Shown here piece by piece: positions 8,623 to 16,865 of a DNA stretch of 64,000 nucleotides. The position numbers were made by a program, and so were the translations under genes. Position 1 is the first letter of the stretch, and each line of letters begins with the position of its first letter. The notes below the pieces were generated by a model. It saw only the letters and a program-made list of their open reading frames with translations, did not search any database and was not told where the DNA came from. Location of the stretch: the NCBI GenBank assembly GCA_024234075.1, contig JACKOV010000003.1, positions 62,001 through 126,000 on the forward strand. Direction: 5' to 3'. This DNA comes from Nevskiaceae bacterium (GTDB lineage: Bacteria > Pseudomonadota > Gammaproteobacteria > Steroidobacterales > Steroidobacteraceae).

Positions 8623-9864
8623 TCAGATTGTCCGCACGAGCCTGACCCAGATCCGTTCGACCAGCCGCGGTGCGGCGCCGCAGGCCAGGGCTTTCGAGCG
8701 TGCCTCGTCGGCAGGCAGCGCGCCTTCGCGGGCCAGCACGCCCAGGGCGCCGATTTCGCGGCCCAGCAGCAGTGCGCGACCGAGCGGCGAGAGCAGGGCA
8801 ATCGAGGTCGAATCGGCGGCGCCCTGGTCGTTGAGTGCGCTGATCATCCGTTCCGACAGCTCCCAGCGGCTGGCGATGCGGCGTGCCACGGCAGCGGCCT
8901 GCCGGTCGATCAGCATCGCGATCGCTTCGGGGCTGGGGCGCAAAGAGCCCTCGTTGGCATAGATGTCGAGGGTCACACGGAACACGATGATGCCGCCGAC
9001 GCCGACCAGCAAGGCCAGCAGCTGGGCGGCGAACGGGTCATCATTCTCGGCGAGTGCCGCCAGCGATTCGCTGGCGAGGGCGGTGGCGGCCGCATGATCC
9101 CAGGCGATCTGCGGGAAACGCTCGAACGGGCCGGGAGGCATGCGGAACATGGGTTGCAGCAAGGCGGCGGACAGCAGCGAGCGGATGCCATCGTGGCCGA
9201 GCATCGCGACGGCGCGGTCGATGCTTTCGATGGGCGTCGGCGAGCTGCGGTACCAGGCGGAATTGGCGAGCGTCAGCAGGTCGGCCGCGAGTGCCGGGTC
9301 GCGGGCGATGATCGCGGAAATCGCGCGGCCCGAGGCTTGCGGGTCGTGCAGGGTCTGCAGCAACTGCGGTACGACGCTCGGCCGGCGCGGCAGGTACCTG
9401 GACTGGCCGGCGGCGTCTTCGAGCGTGGCGAGCACGGCATTGACGATGTGGGCATGCTCGCGCTGCGGGAACGGGCCGATCGGAGCGACACCGAGCGCCA
9501 GTTCGTGGAGCTTGCGCTGGGTTGCGGTGCGACTGGCGGCGGCTTCGCGTGCGGTCTCGATCGAGGTGCTGAGCACCAGGGTGTCGGCAAAGCCGGGCTC
9601 CCGTGGCGCGCCGGAGACGGTGCCGGGCACGGCACCCGGGCCCTGGCGGGCGCCGGCGGGCGGCACCGGCGGTCTCGCCGAGGGCGGCGGGAGCCCGTGT
9701 GGCGGGCGGGTAGCCGGCGGTGCCGGATCGCTGTCCCGGGCGCGGGTCTGTGCAGGCGCGCGCCGGCGGCGGGGCATCGTACTGCGCCGGCGCCAGAGTC
9801 CATAGATGATCGCGCCGATCACCAGCAGAGTCAGTACTACGAGGAAACCGAGTCGCATGCGCAT
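8623..9864 (-). CDS. Membrane-anchored HDOD-domain protein
   Basis: About 413 residues. One N-terminal transmembrane helix (LGFLVVLTLLVIGAIIYGLW), a Pro/Arg-rich linker (about 25-90), then an HDOD domain (about 150-350). HDOD proteins are signalling scaffolds related to HD phosphohydrolases. The HDOD signature here is RDPALAADLLTLANSAWY, then IESIDRAVAMLGHDGIRSLL. No HD metal-binding pair is evident, as expected for HDOD. The frame stays open another 2 kb upstream, but that part is antisense to the Uup gene and is rejected. Start 9864 (or 9858) is where the membrane anchor begins; no good ribosome site is seen. It is divergent from uup with about 50 bp between them. Confidence 0.8.
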   Translation of the reverse strand: MRMRLGFLVVLTLLVIGAIIYGLWRRRSTMPRRRRAPAQTRARDSDPAPPATRPPHGLPPPSARPPVPPAGARQGPGAVPGTVSGAPREPGFADTLVLSTSIETAREAAASRTATQRKLHELALGVAPIGPFPQREHAHIVNAVLATLEDAAGQSRYLPRRPSVVPQLLQTLHDPQASGRAISAIIARDPALAADLLTLANSAWYRSSPTPIESIDRAVAMLGHDGIRSLLSAALLQPMFRMPPGPFERFPQIAWDHAAATALASESLAALAENDDPFAAQLLALLVGVGGIIVFRVTLDIYANEGSLRPSPEAIAMLIDRQAAAVARRIASRWELSERMISALNDQGAADSTSIALLSPLGRALLLGREIGALGVLAREGALPADEARSKALACGAAPRLVERIWVRLVRTI

Positions 9865-9915
9865 CCACTGCAATGGCAATGACTGGCGTACTTTAACCGC
9901 AGCGGCTGCACGCGC

Positions 9916-11799
9916 GTGCTGATCCGGCTCGACGATGTCTCGCTGGCCTTCGGCTCGCGCCCCTTGCTCGATCACGTCGACCTGCTGGTCGACGAAGGCG
10001 AGCGGGTCTGCGTGGTCGGGCGCAATGGCGAGGGCAAGTCCTCGCTGCTGCGGCTCGTGGCCGGCGCCCAGCCGGCCGACGACGGCGAGGTCTGGGTGCG
10101 GCCGGGTGCGCGCGTGGCTTTCCTGGTGCAGGACGTCGACGCGGTCGACGATGCGCGGGTGGCCGAGGTGGTTGCGGGCGGGCTGTCGGCCGATGCCGGT
10201 GAATCCTGGGAGACCGGGCATCGCATCGCGACGGTGTTGTCGAAGCTCGGGCTGGATGGCGAAGCGCGGTTCGCCTCGCTGTCGGGTGGCTGGCGGCGGC
10301 GGGTGCTGCTCGGGCGCGCACTGGTGACGGAACCGGACGTGTTGTTGCTGGACGAGCCGACCAATCATCTCGACATCGCGGCGATCGAGTGGCTGGAAAA
10401 CATGATGCTGGCGTTTCGCGGCGCGCTGCTGTTCGTCAGCCACGATCGGACTTTCGTCAACCGGCTCGCCACCCGCGTGATCGAGCTCGATCGCGGGCGG
10501 CTCAGTTCCTGGCCCGGCAACTACGACGCCTTCGAGCAGAAGAAGGCGTTGCAGCTGGAGAACGAGGCGAAGGAGAACGCGCTGTTCGACAAGCGCCTCG
10601 CGCAGGAAGAAGTCTGGATCAGGAAGGGCGTCGAGGCGCGCCGGACCCGCAACGAGGGCCGGGTGCGCGCGCTGATCGACATGCGCCGCGAACGACGCGA
10701 GCGTCGCGAACGGACCGGACAGGCCGACATGACGCTGCAGGAGGCCCGCGCCTCCGGAAAGCTGGTGTTCGAGGCCGAGAACGTCCGCGTCGCTTTCGGC
10801 GAACGGGTGGTGCTGCGGGATCTTTCGCTGCGGATCCATCGCGGCGAGCGGATCGGCATCGTCGGTCCGAACGGCGCCGGCAAGAGCACGCTGCTGCGGC
10901 TGTTGCTCGGCGAGCTCAAGCCGACCTCCGGCCAGGCCGCGCGGGGCACGCGGCTTGAGATCGCCTATTACGACCAACAGCGCGCGCAACTCGATCTGGG
11001 CAGGTCGGTGGTCGACAACGTTGCCGACGGGCGCGAGTTCGTGACCGTCGGTGGGCAGAACCGGCATGTCTCCGGCTATTTGCGCGATTTTCTGTTCCGG
11101 CCCGATCAGTACCAGACACCGGCCAGCGCGCTGTCGGGCGGCGAGCGCAATCGGTTGTTGCTGGCGCGGCTGTTCACGCGACCGGCGAATCTGCTGGTGC
11201 TCGACGAGCCGACCAACGATCTTGACATCGATACGCTGCAACTGCTCGAGGAGCTGGTCGCCGAGTTCCCGGGGACTTTGCTGCTGGTCAGTCACGATCG
11301 CAGCTTTCTCGATCGTGTCGTGACCAGCCTGCTGGTGCTCGAGGGCGATGGACGCGTGCAGGAGTTCGTCGGTGGCTGGTCCGACTGGGCGCGGTATCGC
11401 GATGCACGGGATGCGCAGGCCGCACCGGCGGCACGGCGCGCGCCGGCCGCGCAGGGCACGGGTACTGGCGGAGCGGCGGGGGGCGCCGGCGGCGCAGCGG
11501 GCACCTCGGGCGGCGGCGGCCGGTCGGGCAGCAGCGCTGCGGGCAGCAAGCCCAAGCGCCTGTCTTACAAGGATCAGCGTGAGTACGACGAGCTGCCGGC
11601 GAGGATCGAGGCCCTGGAGGCCGAGAAAGCCGCGCTGGAGGCTCAGGTCAACGATGCGGCGTTCTATTCCGCCGGGTCGCACGAGACCGCGCGGGCGGTC
11701 CTGGATCGTCTGGCTGCGCTCGGTCGTGAAATCGATCTGGCCTACGAACGCTGGAGCCGGCTGGAGGAGCTGCGCACCGCGGCACCGTCCGCGAACTGA
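9916..11799 (+). CDS. uup: ABC-F family ATPase Uup
   Basis: A 627-residue soluble ABC-F protein with two ATPase domains. The first has Walker A GRNGEGKS, signature LSGGWRR and Walker B LLLDEPTNHLD. The second has GPNGAGKST, LSGGERNR and LVLDEPTNDLD. Between them lies the Arg-rich linker AQEEVWIRKGVEARRTRNEG, which is diagnostic of Uup. A Gly/Ala-rich stretch (about 505-545) leads to a C-terminal coiled coil (about 555-620), the DNA-binding part in E. coli Uup. Uup acts on ribosomes and in tolerance of branched DNA intermediates. The start is GTG 9916. Confidence 0.92.
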   Translation: MLIRLDDVSLAFGSRPLLDHVDLLVDEGERVCVVGRNGEGKSSLLRLVAGAQPADDGEVWVRPGARVAFLVQDVDAVDDARVAEVVAGGLSADAGESWETGHRIATVLSKLGLDGEARFASLSGGWRRRVLLGRALVTEPDVLLLDEPTNHLDIAAIEWLENMMLAFRGALLFVSHDRTFVNRLATRVIELDRGRLSSWPGNYDAFEQKKALQLENEAKENALFDKRLAQEEVWIRKGVEARRTRNEGRVRALIDMRRERRERRERTGQADMTLQEARASGKLVFEAENVRVAFGERVVLRDLSLRIHRGERIGIVGPNGAGKSTLLRLLLGELKPTSGQAARGTRLEIAYYDQQRAQLDLGRSVVDNVADGREFVTVGGQNRHVSGYLRDFLFRPDQYQTPASALSGGERNRLLLARLFTRPANLLVLDEPTNDLDIDTLQLLEELVAEFPGTLLLVSHDRSFLDRVVTSLLVLEGDGRVQEFVGGWSDWARYRDARDAQAAPAARRAPAAQGTGTGGAAGGAGGAAGTSGGGGRSGSSAAGSKPKRLSYKDQREYDELPARIEALEAEKAALEAQVNDAAFYSAGSHETARAVLDRLAALGREIDLAYERWSRLEELRTAAPSAN

Positions 11800-11858
11800 T
11801 GCCGCCGTCCGCACGTCGTGGCAGACTGGACGCCGTGGTCCTGGAGAAGAAGTTTCCG

Positions 11859-12173
11859 ATGAGCGATACCTTGCCTGATCGTCTGAGCGTCGACCCGCGC
11901 AGCAAGTACTACGACGAGCCATTGCTCGCGCGTGGCGTCGGCATCCGGTTCAACGGCGTCGAGCGCACCAACGTCGAGGAGTACTGCATCTCGGAAGGCT
12001 GGATTCGCACCGCGGTCGGCAAGACGGTCGATCGCCGCGGCCAGCCGCTGACGATCAAGCTGCAGGGCACGGTCGAGCCTTATTTCAAGGATGTTGGCAA
12101 GGACGCCGGCAAGGAGGCCGGGTCGGCGGCTGCCGCGGAATCGGCGCCGGGCAGTTCGAGCGGCGCGCCGTAG
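11859..12173 (+). CDS. DUF3297 family protein
   Basis: A 104-residue protein. Residues 1-80 match DUF3297 (DRLSVDPRSKYYDEPLLARG, then GVGIRFNGVERTNVEEYCIS and RRGQPLTIKLQGTVEPYF), a short family of unknown function. After YFKD an unusual low-complexity tail rich in Lys, Gly, Ala and Ser (GKDAGKEAGSAAAAESAPGS) extends the protein. That tail is read antisense to the last codons of the AttH-type gene: the two coding sequences overlap by 94 bp end to end. ATG 11859 has CTGGAGAAG in front, and homology starts at MSDTLPDRL. Confidence 0.85.
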   Translation: MSDTLPDRLSVDPRSKYYDEPLLARGVGIRFNGVERTNVEEYCISEGWIRTAVGKTVDRRGQPLTIKLQGTVEPYFKDVGKDAGKEAGSAAAAESAPGSSSGAP

Positions 12174-13318
12174 CCGGTCAGCTCGAGATAGCCGCGGCCG
12201 ATCCGGCGGCCGGACTGTCGCGCCTCCATGGCGCCTTCCCAGTAGATGGCGCCGGTGGTGCCGCGCGTATCGCTTTCCTGGTCGTCCATCAGGGGCGCGA
12301 GTTGCAGCTGTAGCGGACCGGCGCGCACCGCGAATTCGACCGGGTATTCGACGCCGGTACGGGGTGAGCGCCAGCGGCGTCCGGGTGTGAAGGCGACGTC
12401 CTCGGGATGCAGGATCTGCTGTGTACCGTCGGCCCGGCGCAGCGTGCCGCCGGCCCAGTGCGTGCCACCGTCGCGGCCGCGGATGCGGAAGGCCATCAGT
12501 GCGCCGCCGTCGTCGAGATTGATGCCGATCCAGTCCCAGCCGGTCGCGTCGGCATCGAGGTAGGCGCTCGACCACTCGTGATCGAGCCAGGCGCTGCCGC
12601 GCACCGTTTCGCGCCGACCTTGCCGCAGGATCTCGCCGCTGACTTGCAGCTGCGGCACGCTGTAGTAGCGGCTCGCGGACTGAGGTTGCGGCCCCTTCTG
12701 GCTGAAGCCGGCACGGCCGTTGAGCATCGGAGGCTGGGTGCGTGCGAGGACCAGCTCGAAGCCGAAATCGCCGGTGGCGATGCGGGTCTCGTAGCGTTCG
12801 CCCTGCCGCTGCAGATGCCAGTCGTCGAGCCGCGCCTGCGTGTCACTTTCGTCTGCCGCAACGATTCCGAAGCCGGCGCGTGCCACGCGTTGCGCTTTCC
12901 ACAGCCGGCCGTGTCGTGGATCACTGATCGCGGCATGCGCGATCACCAGCTGCCCCGGCGTGAAACGGCTGGGATTGGCGACGTCGACCGCATCCGGACG
13001 CGTACGGAAGAACGTGACCTGGAAGCCGAGTGTCTCGCCGGCGGCGGTGTCGAGCCAGCCGGTGACGTACCACCACTCGGTTCGAAAATCGGGATGACTG
13101 CCGTGATCGCGAGGAAAGGTGAGGGTGTAGTCGGCGACGATCTGCGCCGGTGGCGGTCGGCGGATCGTCGTTGGCGTTGTCTCTGTCGTTGTTGGTGACG
13201 GCGTTGGTGCGGGCACCGGCTCGGCTGCGCCGGATGCCGTGGCGCCGAGCGCACCGAGCGTGTAGATCGCACCGCGCAGCATTGCGGCGAGCCCGGGCCG
13301 CATGCGGTGCCAATACAT
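12080..13318 (-). CDS. AttH / CrtC-type lipocalin-like protein
   Basis: About 412 residues, exported (hydrophobic segment AAMLRGAIYTLGALGATASG followed by a Pro/Thr-rich linker). The body matches the AttH/carotenoid 1,2-hydratase (CrtC) lipocalin-like family: FPRDHGSHPDFRTEWWYVTG near the start, SAWLDHEWSS in the centre and WDWIGINLDDGGALMAFRIR. This family is commonly encoded with an ABC ATPase and an FtsX-like permease (att genes of Agrobacterium and Vibrio), which is exactly the arrangement here. No carotenoid genes are nearby, so a hydratase role is unlikely. The Ala/Ser/Leu-rich C-terminus overlaps the DUF3297 gene on the other strand. Start 13318 or 13303. Confidence 0.85.
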   Translation of the reverse strand: MYWHRMRPGLAAMLRGAIYTLGALGATASGAAEPVPAPTPSPTTTETTPTTIRRPPPAQIVADYTLTFPRDHGSHPDFRTEWWYVTGWLDTAAGETLGFQVTFFRTRPDAVDVANPSRFTPGQLVIAHAAISDPRHGRLWKAQRVARAGFGIVAADESDTQARLDDWHLQRQGERYETRIATGDFGFELVLARTQPPMLNGRAGFSQKGPQPQSASRYYSVPQLQVSGEILRQGRRETVRGSAWLDHEWSSAYLDADATGWDWIGINLDDGGALMAFRIRGRDGGTHWAGGTLRRADGTQQILHPEDVAFTPGRRWRSPRTGVEYPVEFAVRAGPLQLQLAPLMDDQESDTRGTTGAIYWEGAMEARQSGRRIGRGYLELTGYGAPLELPGADSAAAADPASLPASLPTSLK

Positions 13319-13332
13319 GCGCTGCGGCCTCT

Positions 13333-15939
13333 TCACCAGTCCTCCCGGACCGCGCGCACGGTCTCGCCGCTCATCGCTGCGCGTCCACTGAGGATCGCAG
13401 TCAGGGCCGCGGCCAGCACCAGGGTTGCGGAAATGGCGGCCAACTGCCCTGCAGGGATCGCGAATTCGACGCTCCAGTTGAACGACTGGCGGTTGATCAC
13501 GTAGACGAGCACCAGCGACAGCACGCCGCCGAGCAGCAAGCCGTAGATCACGCCGATCAGGCTGGTCAGCAGGCCTTCGCCGGCGAGCATCGCCAGCACC
13601 TGTCGGCGCAGCATGCCGACGTGGCGCAGCAACGCGAATTCGCCGCGGCGCGCCACCGCGGCGGCGCTGGCGGCCAGCGCGACACCGAGCAGGCCGATGG
13701 CCACGGCGACGGCTTCCAGCGCGTAGGTGATCAGGAAAGCGCGGTCGAAAGCCCGCAGCGAGAGCTCGCGTACCTGGGTCGACTCGAGCAATTCGAGATC
13801 GCGGCCGCCCGGCAGCGCCTGGCGGAGGGTCTCGATCGCGGCCGTGACGGACCGGTTCGGTGCGAGCCAGAACGAGGCTTCGCTGGCGCGGGCATCGCCG
13901 CTCAGGCGGCGGTAGACCGCGCGTTCGATCACCAGGGCGCCGTTCGATCGGCCATAGTCGCGGAATACGCCGGCAACGCGGAATCGCCGGCGCTGGCCGG
14001 CGAACGGCAGCTCGTGAGCTTCGCCCGGTTGCCAGCCGTACAGATCCACGATCGCTTCGGAGATCCACAAGGGTGGCAGTGCAGCCGTTGACGGATCTGT
14101 GGCGGGATCGGCTGCAGCGGTGACTGCTGTGGCGGTGCTGGTGTCGGTACCCGCATCGGCGCTGCTGCCGGTGGCGAGCGATGGATCGGTCGGCACCGGG
14201 TACAGCAGCGGCAATACGGCGGGCCCGCGGCCGGGTACGAAGTCGCGGGCGATCACCGTGATCGCCGGCCGCGCCGGGTCGAGCCACAGCGGCACGATGC
14301 GGCGGAACTCGACCTGCGAGAAGTCGGGCAGGGCGGCGAGGGTCTGCTGTTGGGCCGGTTCGAGATGACCGGTGTCGCTGCCCTGCGCGACCCGCAGTTG
14401 CAGGTCGGCCGGCAGCACCTCGCCCAGCCAGTGCACGAACGACTCGCGGAACGAGAACACCATGATTGCCATCGCGACCATCAGGCTGAAGCTCACGATC
14501 ACCGCGGCGAGCCCCACGGTGACCAGGCCGACGCCACCGCGCAACTGGGCGAGGCCGGCATCGAGAACCAGGTGGCCACTGCGGGGTGCGTGGGCCAGCA
14601 GCGTGGCCGTGACACGGGGTGCCAGCAGCACGCCGCCCAACAGCAAGGCGGCGACCGCGAGATAGCCGAATACTGGAATGCCGCCGATCGCCGGCAGGCA
14701 GGCGAGCAGCGCACCGAGTGCGAGCAGCGCCAGGCCGGGCCGGCCGCCGCGCAGCCGCGCGAGCGCCGGTTCGGCGTCACCGGCCTTGAGTGCCTGGGCC
14801 GGCGCACGATGGGCTGCTTCGCGCGCCGGCGCCCAGGCGCCGGCGCTGGCCGCCAATGTGCCGAGCAGCACGAAGGCCAGGGCGGCGAGCGGTTGCGGCG
14901 CGAGTGCCGCGGCGCTGACCGACAACTGTCCGCTGCCGAGGTCTCCATCCAGCCGGTGCAGCAGCCAGGCCGCAGCCAGGTGACCGGCGAGCACGCCGAG
15001 CACGGAGCCCAGCGCACCCAGCGCGATGCCTTCGGCGAACAGCGCGCGCTGCAGTTCGCCGCGGGTCAGGCCGAGGGCGCGCAGCAAGGCCAGGCCGGTG
15101 CGGCGCCGCAGCACCGACAACGATTGGGTCGAAAACACCAGGAAGGCGCTGGTCAGCAGCGACACCAGCGCCAGCATGTTGAGGTTGACGCGATAGGCGC
15201 GGGTCACCGAGACCGCACGATCGCGCTCGATCGCCGGCTCGATGGCCTGCACGCCGGCGGGCAACAGGCCGGCGAGCCTTGCCCGGATTGCCGCGGGCGA
15301 GCTGCCGGGCGAAAGCCGCAGGTCGATCCGGTTCAATGTGCCGAGGCGGTCGAGGGTCCATTGGGCCGAAGCGATATCCATCAAGCCGAGCGAGCGTGGA
15401 TAAGCGTCGTCGGACAGCAGGCCGAGGACCTGCAGGCTGCGCCGCCCGGTGCCGACCCTGATGTCGAAGCGATCGCCGGGCTGCACACCGAGCTTGTGCG
15501 CAGCGGCGACGCTGAGGAACACGGCGTCGGGGGCGAACAGGTCGAGGAACTCGCCCGACAGCTCGGCGAACAGGGTCGGCTGGATCTGGCCGGCGCGGAA
15601 CGGATCGATGCCGAGCAGGCGCAGTGTTCCCGGACGCTCGGCGAGCGCGACTTCGAGCTCGAGTACCGGGCTGGCCGTTTCGACGCCCGGTAACCGGGCG
15701 AGTTGCGGGTACAGCGATTCGTCGAAGCCGGTGCGTGCCGGGCCGCGCACGATCAGGTCGGATTCGCCGACCAGACGGCGGGTGGCCTGACCGAATTCGG
15801 CGAGCGCGCCGGTGTTCACGAACCAGACCGCGGCGGCGAGTGCGACCCCGACCGCGATCGCCAGCAGCGTGGTCAGGGTGCGCCAGGGCTGGTCGCGCCA
15901 TTGCGCGAGCGTCAGCTGCGCCCAGCAACGGAACGTCAT
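13333..15939 (-). CDS. FtsX-like ABC transporter permease
   Basis: An 868-residue integral membrane protein. It begins with a transmembrane helix (TLTTLLAIAVGVALAAAVWF) and a large periplasmic domain. Three membrane helices follow near 260-380, a second group of helices comes near 420-520, a second periplasmic loop, and final helices near 720-860; this is the duplicated FtsX/MacB-type permease plan without the ATPase. The start overlaps the stop of the ATPase gene by 4 bp (ATGA), and the AttH-like gene follows after 14 bp, so the three form one operon. It probably extracts or moves a lipid or lipoprotein from the inner membrane together with its neighbours; the cargo is unknown. Confidence 0.88.
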   Translation of the reverse strand: MTFRCWAQLTLAQWRDQPWRTLTTLLAIAVGVALAAAVWFVNTGALAEFGQATRRLVGESDLIVRGPARTGFDESLYPQLARLPGVETASPVLELEVALAERPGTLRLLGIDPFRAGQIQPTLFAELSGEFLDLFAPDAVFLSVAAAHKLGVQPGDRFDIRVGTGRRSLQVLGLLSDDAYPRSLGLMDIASAQWTLDRLGTLNRIDLRLSPGSSPAAIRARLAGLLPAGVQAIEPAIERDRAVSVTRAYRVNLNMLALVSLLTSAFLVFSTQSLSVLRRRTGLALLRALGLTRGELQRALFAEGIALGALGSVLGVLAGHLAAAWLLHRLDGDLGSGQLSVSAAALAPQPLAALAFVLLGTLAASAGAWAPAREAAHRAPAQALKAGDAEPALARLRGGRPGLALLALGALLACLPAIGGIPVFGYLAVAALLLGGVLLAPRVTATLLAHAPRSGHLVLDAGLAQLRGGVGLVTVGLAAVIVSFSLMVAMAIMVFSFRESFVHWLGEVLPADLQLRVAQGSDTGHLEPAQQQTLAALPDFSQVEFRRIVPLWLDPARPAITVIARDFVPGRGPAVLPLLYPVPTDPSLATGSSADAGTDTSTATAVTAAADPATDPSTAALPPLWISEAIVDLYGWQPGEAHELPFAGQRRRFRVAGVFRDYGRSNGALVIERAVYRRLSGDARASEASFWLAPNRSVTAAIETLRQALPGGRDLELLESTQVRELSLRAFDRAFLITYALEAVAVAIGLLGVALAASAAAVARRGEFALLRHVGMLRRQVLAMLAGEGLLTSLIGVIYGLLLGGVLSLVLVYVINRQSFNWSVEFAIPAGQLAAISATLVLAAALTAILSGRAAMSGETVRAVREDW

Positions 15940-16670
15940 CGGGCCGCGCCGGGCATAGGCGCGCGGGGGCTGTTGTCGCGGACGGGGGCGAGGGGTTCGA
16001 GACGGTGTCCATCGAGAACCAGGATGCGATCGGCCGTCTCTGCAGCGGCCAACGAATGCGTGATCAGGATGCCGGCGCCGGCCTGGTTGCGCGCCTGGGT
16101 GCGCAGCAGATCGAGCACCACCGCGGCGGTACGTGGGTCGAGGTTGCCGGTGGGCTCGTCGGCGAGCAGCAGGCGCGGGCGGTGCACCAGCGCCCGGGCG
16201 ATCGCGACGCGTTGCAGCTCGCCGCCCGACAGTTCGCGCGGATGGCGATCGCCTTGTCCGCCGAGCCCGACGGCCGCGAGCATCGCGGCGACGCGTGTCT
16301 CGCGCTGGTCTGCGGCAACGTCGAGCAGTTGCAGCGGCAAGGCGACGTTCTGCGCGACCGTGAGGTAGGACAGCACATGAAACGCCTGGAACACGAAACC
16401 CATCTGCCGCCGGCGCAGCAGGGTCGCGGCATCGTCGTCGAGGCTGCCGAGCTCGACGCCGTCGAATTCGATCCGGCCGGCATCGGCGCGATCGAGCCCG
16501 GCGAGCAGGTTCAGCAGCGTCGACTTGCCGACCCCGGATTCGCCCATGATCGCGACGTACTCGCCTTCGTGCAGCGTCAGCGATGGGCCGTCGAGCACCG
16601 GCGGCCGCTCGGGCCGGTAGCGCTTGACGAGGTTCTCAATCCTGAGAACGACGCGTGCGGTGGGGTCCAT
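15936..16670 (-). CDS. LolD/MacB-like ABC transporter ATP-binding protein
   Basis: A 244-residue ATPase that powers the overlapping FtsX-like permease. Walker A is GESGVGKST, the Q-loop is FVFQAFHVL, the signature is LSGGELQRVAIARAL and Walker B is LLLADEPTGNLD, typical of the LolD/MacB group. It is the first gene of the ATPase-permease-AttH operon. A TACTAT hexamer lies only about 4-9 bp before the ATG, which would fit a leaderless transcript, but no matching -35 box was found. Confidence 0.9.
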   Translation of the reverse strand: MDPTARVVLRIENLVKRYRPERPPVLDGPSLTLHEGEYVAIMGESGVGKSTLLNLLAGLDRADAGRIEFDGVELGSLDDDAATLLRRRQMGFVFQAFHVLSYLTVAQNVALPLQLLDVAADQRETRVAAMLAAVGLGGQGDRHPRELSGGELQRVAIARALVHRPRLLLADEPTGNLDPRTAAVVLDLLRTQARNQAGAGILITHSLAAAETADRILVLDGHRLEPLAPVRDNSPRAPMPGAAR

Positions 16671-16865
16671 TGGTGTATAGTACGATCACCAAATCAGGGT
16701 CGCGCGGTCAGCGCCCCCTTTGTTCGTGAGTCAGCACCGACTCGGTTGTTCGTCAGAGACACCGCGGTGCCCGCACCTCGACCGTTGAACCTCCCTCGCT
16801 ACTGACCGCCACGGCACACAGTCGCCGTTGTCGCGAGTCCATTGTTTTCTTTCGCAAGGATTTCC
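16671..16865. promoter_or_regulatory. Divergent promoter region and long rhlE leader
   Basis: The 195 bp between the ABC operon and rhlE hold promoters for both directions. An inverted repeat GAGTC-AGCACC-GACTC lies at 16728-16743. The stretch before rhlE is long for a leader and ends in CGCAAGGA, a good ribosome site. DEAD-box helicase mRNAs often have regulated leaders, but no known riboregulator is recognised here. Confidence 0.35.

Noticed and set aside
9865..11922. Long minus-strand open frame continuing upstream of the HDOD gene
   Set aside because: It is antisense to the uup gene, has no recognisable domain and is Arg/Gln/His-rich, typical of a shadow frame in high-GC DNA.
13319..14287. 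Upstream extension of the AttH-like frame
   Set aside because: It runs antiparallel in frame register through the FtsX permease gene on the same strand in another frame; the signal segment and homology start at 13318/13303.
14350..15693. 447-codon plus-strand open frame
   Set aside because: Gln/Gly/Arg-rich shadow of the FtsX permease gene on the opposite strand.
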